DNA of 64,000 nt, from NCBI GenBank assembly GCA_001899205.1, contig MKVL01000005.1, positions 59,335 to 123,334 on the forward strand, given 5' to 3'. Shown here piece after piece: positions 57,222 to 64,000 of the stretch. The position numbers were made by a program, and so were the translations under genes. Numbering within the stretch: the stretch's first letter is position 1; the number at the start of each line of letters is the position of its first letter. The DNA is from Mesorhizobium sp. 65-26. GTDB taxonomy: Bacteria > Pseudomonadota > Alphaproteobacteria > Rhizobiales > Rhizobiaceae. Under the pieces are notes generated by a model. The model was not told the DNA's origin. It was given only the letters and a program-made list of their open reading frames with translations, and made no database searches.

Positions 57222-58364
57222 ATGCGCATATCCATCCCCGTCTCGGCCTTCGTCGCGGCGATCGTCGGCTTCGGCGGCACGCTCGCCATCGTCATTGCCG
57301 CCGCCAAGGCCGTCGGCGCGACACAGATCGAAACGGCAAGCTGGGTCACGGCGATCTGCCTCGCCATGGCAGCGGAAAGCCTGTGGTTGTCGTGGCGCAC
57401 GAAAATGCCCGTGATCACGGCCTGGTCGACGCCCGGCGTCGCGCTGATCGCCGCTTCGAGCGGCTTTTCCATGCCGGAGGCCGTCGGCGCCTTCATCGTC
57501 ACGGCCGTGCTGCTGATCGCCACCGGCCTGTTCGGGCCACTGACGCGGCTGATCGCCCGCATCCCGTCGTCGGTCGCATCGGGCATGCTGGCGGGTATCG
57601 TCGTCACCTTCGCCATCAATGCCGCCAAGGCCGTGCCCACCGATCCCTGGCTGATCCTGCCGCTGATCGTCGCCTTCTTCGTGATCCGCCTGTTCAATCC
57701 GGCGCTGTCGGTGCTCGCCGTGCTGATCGGCGGCGGGGCGGCGGCCTTCCTGACGGGCCGCGTCGGTGGCCTGCCGACGCCGGAGCTCTCGACGCTGACC
57801 CTGGTCGCGCCGAGCTTCACGGCCGCCTCGATCATCGGGCTCGCGCTGCCGCTCTATCTCGTCACCATGGCTTCGCAGAACCTGTCCGGCCTCGCCGTGC
57901 TGCGCGCCGCCGGCTACCATCCGGAGCCCGGGCCGCTGATCGGCGTCACCGGCCTGTTCTCGCTGCTGTCGGCGCCGTTCGGCGCTTCGACCACCAATCT
58001 CGCGGCGATCTCGGCGGCGATCTGTACCGGCCCCGATGTCGATCCCGATCCCGCCCAGCGTTGGAAGACCGGCCCGTTCTACGCGCTCGCCTATCTCGTC
58101 TTCGCGCTCTTCGGCGCCTCGCTGGTCGCGCTCTTCGCCGTTCTGCCGCAGAGCCTGATCGTGCTGGTGGCCGGCCTGGCGCTGATGGCGCCGCTGGCCA
58201 ACGCGCTCTCGATCGCGCTCAAGGACGAGGCCGAGCGCATGCCCGCCACAGTCACCTTCGCGGTCACGGCATCGGGCCTGACGCTGTTCGGCGTGGGGGC
58301 CGCATTCTGGGGCCTGATCGCCGGGCTGGCGGTGCTTTTCCTGGAAAAACTCAAAAAAACATAG
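57222..58364 (+). CDS. BenE family benzoate/H+ symporter
   Basis: A 380-residue, about 11-helix membrane protein of the BenE family. MPVITAWSTPGVALIAASSG and SAPFGASTTNLAAISAAICTGPDV are family hallmarks. BenE members are linked to benzoate uptake, but no aromatic-degradation genes are in the window, so the substrate is uncertain. It starts six bases after the hydrolase gene. Confidence 0.88.
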   Translation: MRISIPVSAFVAAIVGFGGTLAIVIAAAKAVGATQIETASWVTAICLAMAAESLWLSWRTKMPVITAWSTPGVALIAASSGFSMPEAVGAFIVTAVLLIATGLFGPLTRLIARIPSSVASGMLAGIVVTFAINAAKAVPTDPWLILPLIVAFFVIRLFNPALSVLAVLIGGGAAAFLTGRVGGLPTPELSTLTLVAPSFTAASIIGLALPLYLVTMASQNLSGLAVLRAAGYHPEPGPLIGVTGLFSLLSAPFGASTTNLAAISAAICTGPDVDPDPAQRWKTGPFYALAYLVFALFGASLVALFAVLPQSLIVLVAGLALMAPLANALSIALKDEAERMPATVTFAVTASGLTLFGVGAAFWGLIAGLAVLFLEKLKKT

Positions 58365-58481
58365 GCTGCTCAGGCCGTTGTCCGATTTCGGCCGTTCTCG
58401 TCTTGAACCGCCCTTTTTGCGTTCCCATTTCGATTCCATGCAGCCGAATGGCTGTCTCTCCAACCGAAGGAATGGGAGCAT

Positions 58482-58952
58482 ATGAACACTTCCGCATTGA
58501 TCCGCCCGGCCTGGACGCCGGCTACCATTGCGTTGATGGTCATCGGCTTCATGGTGTTCTGGCCACTAGGCTTCGCCATGCTTGCCTACATCATCTGGGG
58601 TGACCGGCTCGACGGGTTCAAGCGCGACGTCAATCGCGCCACCGATGGCATCTTCGCCGGTTGCCGGCGCGGCGCCGACAAGGCCACCCGCTGGGGCAAC
58701 AGCTCGTCGCGCACCGGCAACGTGGCTTTCGACGACTGGCGCGAAAAGGAACTGGAGCGTCTCAACGAAGAGCGTCGCAAGCTCGACGAGATGCTGACCG
58801 AGTTCGACGATTACGCCCGCGAGCTGCGTCGCGCCAAGGACCAGGACGAGTTCGATCGCTTCATGGCGAACCGCAACAAGTCGACCGCCCCGACCACGAC
58901 CGGCACGACCACGCCGAAGCGCGGCAAGGGTACGAACCTGCTTGACGACTGA
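58482..58952 (+). CDS. DUF2852 membrane protein
   Basis: A 156-residue protein. One N-terminal helix (PATIALMVIGFMVFWPLGFAMLAYIIWG) is followed by a cytoplasmic charged part with a coiled-coil (REKELERLNEERRKLDEMLTEFDDYARELRRAKD) and a Thr/Lys tail. This is the DUF2852 layout, confined to alphaproteobacteria, with no known function. GGAATGGGAG precedes the ATG. A strong terminator follows about 70 bases downstream. Confidence 0.85.
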   Translation: MNTSALIRPAWTPATIALMVIGFMVFWPLGFAMLAYIIWGDRLDGFKRDVNRATDGIFAGCRRGADKATRWGNSSSRTGNVAFDDWREKELERLNEERRKLDEMLTEFDDYARELRRAKDQDEFDRFMANRNKSTAPTTTGTTTPKRGKGTNLLDD

Positions 58953-59020
58953 GGCCAGGCCGATGCGCCCGGGAATCGAAACCGGTTTTCGGGAATTATC
59001 GTAGTCCCGGCTCGAAAAAG

Positions 59021-59052
59021 CGGCGTCGCGTGAGCGGCGCCGTTTCTTTTTT
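59021..59052 (+). terminator. Intrinsic terminator after DUF2852 gene
   Basis: CGGCGTCGC pairs with GCGGCGCCG (nine pairs, one G-U) around a GTGA tetraloop, preceded by AAAAAG and followed by TTTCTTTTTT. A textbook rho-independent terminator for the rightward transcript. Confidence 0.88.
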
Positions 59053-59090
59053 GTTCTACTCCCCACACTCGAATCACGTATCGTCCCGCC

Positions 59091-59849
59091 ATGACCATCG
59101 GCTTCTTTCGGAACCTGACCAAACCCAAGCCCGCGCCCGTCGAGGAGCGCGAGCACGTGGTTGCCGGCCGCTCGCTGCCGCTCAAGATCGTGGAGAACGA
59201 TCGCGCGCGGCGGCTGACGCTGCGCATCGATTCCGGCGGCCGCGGTTTGCGTGTCACCGTGCCGCCCGGCCTGCGTCGGGGTGAGGTCGAGAAATTCCTC
59301 GATCGCCACCAGGAATGGCTGGAGCAGCGGCTGGCGAAGGTGCCCAGCCGGCCGCAGGTTCGGCCGGGCATCAAGATACCGGTGCGCGGTGTGCCGCATC
59401 GCATCGTCCACGAGCCGTCGAAGCGCGGTACGGTCACCCTGTCGCGGGACGAGCGCGGGCCGCTGCTCGTCGTGCATGGCGATCGCGTGCATCTGCCGCG
59501 CCGCATCGCCGACTTCCTCAAGCGCGAAGCCAAGCAGGAGATCGAAAAACTGGTGGTGAAGCACACCGAGGCGATCGGCAAGCGCGCCAAGGCGATCCGC
59601 TACAAGGATACGACGAGTCGCTGGGGGTCCTGCACCTCCGACGGCAACCTGTCCTTCTCCTGGCGCATCATGATGGCGCCGGCGCCGGTCATCAACTACC
59701 TCGTGGCGCATGAGGTGGCGCATCTCAAGGAGATGAACCACGGGCCTAAATTCTGGAAACTGTGCGAGGAACTCTGTCCCGACACTGAGCGCTGCAAGGC
59801 CTGGCTGAAGCGCAACGGCAGCGCGCTGCAGGCGATCGTGTTCGAGTAG
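59091..59849 (+). CDS. YgjP-like M48-type metallopeptidase (DUF45)
   Basis: A 252-residue soluble protein. The N-terminal beta-rich half (LTLRIDSGGRGLRVTVPPGL) is followed by TTSRWGSCTSDGNLSFSWRIMMAP and the zinc motif VAHEVAHLKEMNHGPKFW (H207, E208, H211, with H217 as third ligand). The family (YgjP/UTP pyrophosphatase-related DUF45) has poorly defined substrates. It starts 39 bases after the upstream terminator, so it has its own promoter or relies on readthrough. Confidence 0.88.
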   Translation: MTIGFFRNLTKPKPAPVEEREHVVAGRSLPLKIVENDRARRLTLRIDSGGRGLRVTVPPGLRRGEVEKFLDRHQEWLEQRLAKVPSRPQVRPGIKIPVRGVPHRIVHEPSKRGTVTLSRDERGPLLVVHGDRVHLPRRIADFLKREAKQEIEKLVVKHTEAIGKRAKAIRYKDTTSRWGSCTSDGNLSFSWRIMMAPAPVINYLVAHEVAHLKEMNHGPKFWKLCEELCPDTERCKAWLKRNGSALQAIVFE

Positions 59850-60441
59850 GCCGGATAGATTTGAGCAAGTGCTCGCCTCCAAGTACTCCGTATCGCCGTT
59901 ATTTTCCCGTTAGGGTTGCTCGCTTCCATTTGTTCGGGAAATCCAGTCGCCGATCATTTTAGTGCCGGTGGATTTATATTTAGAAGAGCTTTACTCGCCG
60001 GCGACAGGGCGGTTTTACCTTCCCGGTTTTACACATCACGACGCAGGATCACACACGACCGGCGAAGCGACCAGGGCGTCTCGCATAGCTCGGCGAGATC
60101 GTGCAGCCCAAGTCCAGAAAAGCAGCTTATAGGGCTAGGCAGCGCTCATGCCGCCGCGTTGGAACAGCGCTGCATGACACATCTCTCGTATGTGCCGCCG
60201 ACGAAAAGCAACCTTTGGTTGCGACCAACCCACACCAACGGCCAAGCTGTCCATGACAATCCACGCATTGAAATCGGCCATTCACAGCAAAATCAAGAAA
60301 ATGTGTAGTTATATGTAAGAATTGCGACGGGGATTCTTCTTGATATTACAGCTGCCCATATCTTAGCTGCCCGCATGGTTGGCTCGACGTGGGGCTCCAA
60401 CTTTTCCCTGTTAGGATTTGCGAAATTTGACCGTTTCGTCC
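59850..60441. other. Long AT-richer gap upstream of the capsule export genes
   Basis: These 590 bases contain no gene I can support. GC falls below that of the left neighbours, particularly from 60290 to 60420 (AAAATCAAGAAAATGTGTAG, TTGATATTAC). A short repeat AGCTGCCC occurs at about 60350 and 60366. The promoter of the wza-like operon should be here. No JUMPstart/ops element was found by eye. Confidence 0.5.
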
Positions 60442-61572
60442 ATGTTGCCCCAGCGACCCCTTACGCTAGTGCTTGTCGCGTGCATGGCCTCGGCCCTATG
60501 CGCCTGCTCCCTGTCACCGGGCATGCGTTTCCAGGCGGACAAGCCTGTGGATTCAAACAATCCGCAGTCCATACCAAATGTTCAGCAGATCACGCCGGAA
60601 CTTGTTCACGCGCAACAGGCCGCGTTCATCGCCAAGAACGGCAGTGTCAGGCAATTGTTAGGCAGCCCCCGGCCCTACAGAATAGGCCCGGGCGACGTGC
60701 TGTCGATCATCGCGTGGGATCATCCGGAGCTGGTGGTGCCCAACCTCACCTACACAACAGGCGCCACGGGGGGAACCGGGACGGGCATGGCTTCACAGTC
60801 CATCCCGGGGTTCGTGGTCGGCGATAATGGCGATATCCAATATCCCTATGTAGGCGATGTGCAGGCAAAAGGACTGACTCCCGCCGAACTTCAGGCGATA
60901 CTGAAGAAGAAGCTCGCCTCTTATCTCGCGAATGCCCAGATAACAGTCAGCGTCGCCGGCTACCTCAGCAAGCGCGTTTTCATGGAAGGCCAACTCGCCC
61001 AGCCCGGCGTTCGACCCATCACAAATGTCCCGATGTCGCTGGCTGAAGCAATTGGCGAGTCCGGCGGGGTGACATCCGGCGTGGGCGACACCAGCCGGAT
61101 ACAATTGCTGCGCGGCAACAGGTCATACCAAATCGATCTGCCCGCACTTGCAAGAGAGAATATCGACGCTTCGAAAATAATGCTCATGAACCATGACATC
61201 GTGCGCGTCCCGCCGCAGGCGTACAATCAGGTCATAGTCGCGGGCGAGGTGGGACATCCGATGCAGGTTCCGCTTCATGATGGACGCCTCACGCTCAACG
61301 AAGCGCTTGGAGCAGCAGCCGGCGTGAACCCACAGAGTTCCGAACCCGCGGCCATCTATGTGATCCGCGCGACGTCCGACCCGGCAAGGCCAGATGTGTT
61401 CAAGCTGGATAGTTCGTCACCAGTCGGCCTCGCACTGGCCGAGCACTTCGAACTGCAGCCCAAGGACGTGATCTATGTCGACTCGACGGGACTGGCGCGC
61501 TGGAGCCGCGTCATGAACCTCTTTGCTTCGACTATCGTGACTGCGGCCCAAGGGCGCACGGTGGCGCAATGA
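60442..61572 (+). CDS. wza: Wza-like polysaccharide export lipoprotein (OPX)
   Basis: A 376-residue outer-membrane polysaccharide export protein. A lipoprotein signal (VLVACMASALCAC) is followed by the Poly_export domain (YRIGPGDVLSIIAWDHPEL), then SLBB domains (VSVAGYLSKRVFMEGQLAQPG and VIVAGEVGHPMQVPLHDGRLTLNEALG), and a C-terminal amphipathic helix (SRVMNLFASTIVTAAQG). It forms the outer-membrane channel for capsule or EPS. ATG 60442 is chosen for the signal; TTG 60418 is an alternative. Confidence 0.9.
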   Translation: MLPQRPLTLVLVACMASALCACSLSPGMRFQADKPVDSNNPQSIPNVQQITPELVHAQQAAFIAKNGSVRQLLGSPRPYRIGPGDVLSIIAWDHPELVVPNLTYTTGATGGTGTGMASQSIPGFVVGDNGDIQYPYVGDVQAKGLTPAELQAILKKKLASYLANAQITVSVAGYLSKRVFMEGQLAQPGVRPITNVPMSLAEAIGESGGVTSGVGDTSRIQLLRGNRSYQIDLPALARENIDASKIMLMNHDIVRVPPQAYNQVIVAGEVGHPMQVPLHDGRLTLNEALGAAAGVNPQSSEPAAIYVIRATSDPARPDVFKLDSSSPVGLALAEHFELQPKDVIYVDSTGLARWSRVMNLFASTIVTAAQGRTVAQ

Positions 61573-61629
61573 CGACAGACTCTGCTTCTTCCGTCCAAGC
61601 GGATGGATAAATCGAGAGTTATCGGAACC

Positions 61630-62067
61630 ATGTTCAAAAATATCTTGGTCGTTTGCGTCGGCAATATCTGTCGAAGCCCCACCGCCGAATACCTCTTTCG
61701 ACGACATCTGTCGCATCCGGGGATATTGGTGGGGAGCGCTGGCCTTTCGGCCATGCGCGATCACCCGATCGACGAGACGGCGGCCCTTGTCATGGAAGAG
61801 CGCGGGATGGACGGCTCACCTCATCGCGCCCGTCAGGTCAGCCCTGAATTGCTGCGAGAGTCGGACCTCATCCTGGTCATGGAGCAGAAGCAGATCGAGG
61901 TTTTGACGAGATTCGCCCCAGAGACCCGCGGCAAGATATTCCTGCTCGGCAAGTGGTTGGAGTCGCAGAATATTCCCGACCCTTATCGACAGCAACGCCC
62001 GGCGTTCGAGCATGTCTATGACCTGATCGACCGCAGCGTTCGCAGTTGGTTGCCTTACCTGCAATAG
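61630..62067 (+). CDS. wzb: Wzb-like low-molecular-weight tyrosine phosphatase
   Basis: A 145-residue LMW-PTP. The P-loop is VCVGNICRSPTAEY (Cys, Arg) and the general acid is in IPDPYRQQ. Length fits Wzb, which dephosphorylates the Wzc kinase during capsule export. ATG 61630 begins the domain; 61603 would add nine residues. It lies between wza- and wzc-like genes in the enterobacterial order. Confidence 0.9.
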   Translation: MFKNILVVCVGNICRSPTAEYLFRRHLSHPGILVGSAGLSAMRDHPIDETAALVMEERGMDGSPHRARQVSPELLRESDLILVMEQKQIEVLTRFAPETRGKIFLLGKWLESQNIPDPYRQQRPAFEHVYDLIDRSVRSWLPYLQ

Positions 62068-62098
62068 CCGATCCGACCCACCGATAAAGACGACCTCC

Positions 62099-64000
62099 AT
62101 GACCGTGGCGCAAAACACACCTCCTCTTGAAGACGAAGTCGACTTCAAGGCCCTGATTGGCATCGTGATCGACAATAAGTGGCTGATCTTGGTGGTAACG
62201 GCTGCGTTCTTTGCGTTCAGCACGGCCTATGTCCTTTTGGCCACGCCCATCTACCAGGCCACCGCATTGGTGCAGGTCGAGCAGAAAGTGCCTGACCTGC
62301 CGGGCCTGAGCGCACTCAGCCAAACGCTAGGGGCTTCCAACTCGCAGGCTACCACCGAGATTGCGATCATCACCTCACGGTCGGTGATCGGACAGGCAGT
62401 GGACAATCTCAACCTGAATGTCACTGTGGAGCCGCATCGTTTTCCGTTGATCGGCGACTTCATGGCCCGCCGCTCTTTGCGAGCCGCGCAAGACAATCCG
62501 AAATTCGTGGCGGCCGCACAGTTTGGGATTAGCTCCGACGATTGGGGCGGCTCAGCACTGGACATATCCCAATTTGACGTGCCCCGGAGTTTGATGGGGC
62601 AACGCCTTACCCTGATTGCCGACGAGCATCATGCATATAGCCTGCTTGATCCTGACAGCAACATTCTGTTGCAAGGCCTGGTGGGAGAGACGGCCAAGGG
62701 CCATGGTGTCACCTTGCAGGTGAAAACGCTCACAGCAAATCCGGGGATGCGGTTCGATGTGACGCGCAATTCGGACCTGCTCACCATCAGCCAGCTTCAG
62801 CACGACATCCACGCCAGCGAACAAGGCAAGGATTCAGGCATTATCGAACTAACCTACGACAATGCCGACCCGTCCCGCGCGTCGAGCATACTCGACCAGA
62901 TTGCCCAGGCGTACGTTCGCCAGAATGTGGATCAGAACGCGGCGCAGGCCGCCAACAGCCTGGAGTTCGTGAAAGGCCAGTTGCCACTGATGCGAGAGAA
63001 ATTGGAAAGGGCCCAGGATGCGCTCAACACATTTCAGATGAAGGTCCGGTCGGTGGACATTTCCCTGCAAACCAAGGGGCTTCTCGATCAGATCGTGGCC
63101 GTCGAAGACAGTATCCAGCAATTGGATCTACAGAAGGCAAGCGTCGAGAGCCGATACACCAAAGACCATCCGGCCTATCAAGTCCTGACACAGCAGATCC
63201 ATCAGTTGCAGGGGCAAAAAGATGACCTGGAAAAGCAGGTGGACAATCTGCCTGATACGCAGCGTGATCTGCTACGCCTCACCGAGGACGTCCAGGTCAG
63301 CAACGTCACATATACCAGCCTGCTGCAAGAAGGTCAGCAGCTCGAAATCGCGCGCGCAGGCAAGGTGGGCAATGTCCGCATTGTGGACAAGGCGGCGGTG
63401 GACATCACAACTCCAGTCAGCCCGAAAAAATCAGCCGTGGTCGGGTCCAGTACCTTTGTCGGCGCGTTTCTTGCCGGCGTTTTCATTTTCCTGCGTCAGA
63501 AACTCAAACGCGGCATAGAGGACCCCGCAGAGATCGAGCAGTTGGGCCTCCCTGTATACGCCTCGATCCCACTCAGCGATAAGGAACAGGATCCTCTGCT
63601 TGCCCCAAAGAGTCGCAATGGGGATGGCGAGTTGCACTTGCTCGCGCTAAGCGCGCCGGGCGACCTGACTATCGAGTCTTTGCGTAGCCTGCGCACCAGC
63701 CTACATTTTGCCCGGCTGGAGGCTAAGAACAATATTCTGATGATCTGCGGCTCCAGTCCCAGAGCAGGCAAGACCTTCGTGTCGGCAAACCTGGCAGCCA
63801 TAGTCGCCCAGACCGGAAAACGTGTCCTGCTGATCGATGCGGACATGCGAAAGGGGACCGTGCATCGCATGATGGGTGCTCGCGTGGAAAACGGGCTTTC
63901 CGAACTGATCGCCGGACAGATCGATTTGGAAACCGCGATCCGTAGTATAGATCAACAGGAACAGCTCCACTTCATCAGCCGTGGCAATCCGCCTCCCAAT
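62099..64000 (+). CDS. wzc: Wzc-like tyrosine autokinase/chain-length regulator, 3' end missing
   Basis: The first 634 codons are in the window. The Wzz domain begins near residue 14 (VDFKALIGIVIDNKWLILVV is the first helix). A long periplasmic coiled-coil with the GNVR-type region and a second helix (about 444-465) follow. The cytoplasmic BY-kinase domain has Walker A SSPRAGKT (K558) and Walker A' LLIDADMRKG. It drives capsule or EPS polymerisation and export with Wza and is the substrate of Wzb. The frame is open to the window edge, so the Tyr-rich tail is not seen. Confidence 0.92.
   Translation, partial: MTVAQNTPPLEDEVDFKALIGIVIDNKWLILVVTAAFFAFSTAYVLLATPIYQATALVQVEQKVPDLPGLSALSQTLGASNSQATTEIAIITSRSVIGQAVDNLNLNVTVEPHRFPLIGDFMARRSLRAAQDNPKFVAAAQFGISSDDWGGSALDISQFDVPRSLMGQRLTLIADEHHAYSLLDPDSNILLQGLVGETAKGHGVTLQVKTLTANPGMRFDVTRNSDLLTISQLQHDIHASEQGKDSGIIELTYDNADPSRASSILDQIAQAYVRQNVDQNAAQAANSLEFVKGQLPLMREKLERAQDALNTFQMKVRSVDISLQTKGLLDQIVAVEDSIQQLDLQKASVESRYTKDHPAYQVLTQQIHQLQGQKDDLEKQVDNLPDTQRDLLRLTEDVQVSNVTYTSLLQEGQQLEIARAGKVGNVRIVDKAAVDITTPVSPKKSAVVGSSTFVGAFLAGVFIFLRQKLKRGIEDPAEIEQLGLPVYASIPLSDKEQDPLLAPKSRNGDGELHLLALSAPGDLTIESLRSLRTSLHFARLEAKNNILMICGSSPRAGKTFVSANLAAIVAQTGKRVLLIDADMRKGTVHRMMGARVENGLSELIAGQIDLETAIRSIDQQEQLHFISRGNPPPN

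Noticed and set aside
56946-58481. 511-codon minus frame opposite the hydrolase and BenE genes
   Set aside because: Low-complexity Arg/Gln/Gly sequence, typical antisense shadow.
59916-60308. 130-codon plus frame in the gap before wza
   Set aside because: Composition and codon pattern do not look coding, and no ribosome site or motif was seen.

Overview
The window looks like a chromosomal segment of a Mesorhizobium-like alphaproteobacterium (Hyphomicrobiales/Phyllobacteriaceae). The reasons are high GC, two tandem DUF680 secreted peptides (a family known mainly from Mesorhizobium), rhizobial intergenic palindromic repeats, the infC-rpmI-rplT-pheS-pheT order, a DUF2852 protein, and rhizobial-type carnitine and xylose genes. 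No rRNA, tRNA, CRISPR array or transposase was seen.

1-8.9 kb: DUF680 peptides; a cobalamin riboswitch directly upstream of a Rieske betaine-demethylase-type oxygenase (gbcA-like); and its reductase (gbcB-like), broken by a one-base frameshift near 2580. A tightly overlapped operon follows: PqqD-like protein, HPr-kinase-like P-loop protein, three GT2 glycosyltransferases (two of them recent tandem copies) and a large nucleotidyltransferase. It resembles an orphan HprK/PqqD modification system with no obvious precursor gene.

8.9-22 kb: DegP/HtrA protease, Tet-like MFS exporter, PPi-type phosphofructokinase with a metallo-hydrolase, L,D-transpeptidase lipoprotein, LysE exporter with a TTC38-like TPR protein, then xylB and xylA separated by an intergenic repeat and an NTF2-like gene. 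A perfect palindrome lies upstream of xylB.

22-32.6 kb: a low-GC 1.6-kb islet with one Mrr-like nuclease gene, flanked by 73-bp imperfect direct repeats. The repeats are two alleles of the 3' end of the neighbouring AraC/GlxA regulator gene. Next comes a catabolic operon for gamma-butyrobetaine/carnitine: BKACE cleavage enzyme, a PhnZ/TmpB-like HD protein, carnitine dehydrogenase with a Lys/Ala-rich tail, acyl-CoA dehydrogenase, ADP-forming acyl-CoA synthetase, CaiD-like hydratase and an HSL-type esterase. Its product, glycine betaine, is the expected substrate of the GbcAB-like enzymes at the left end.

32.6-43 kb: a two-component system divergent from a repeat-rich (RPD)n lipoprotein. A poly-lysine-synthetase-like NRPS (A-T, membrane segments, three beta-helix domains) forms an operon with an acetyltransferase and a phosphopantetheinyl transferase. 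A dapA homologue and small hypothetical genes lie close by.

43-64 kb: flavin and Gfo/Idh oxidoreductases, yceI plus cytochrome b561, a LysR/aldo-keto reductase divergent pair, the pheT-ASCH-pheS/rplT/rpmI/infC block (infC starts at AUU), alpha/beta hydrolase, BenE transporter, DUF2852, a YgjP-like metallopeptidase, and the start of a Wza-Wzb-Wzc-type capsule/EPS export locus of lower GC that runs off the window end. Five intergenic palindromic repeat elements of about three types punctuate the gene ends.
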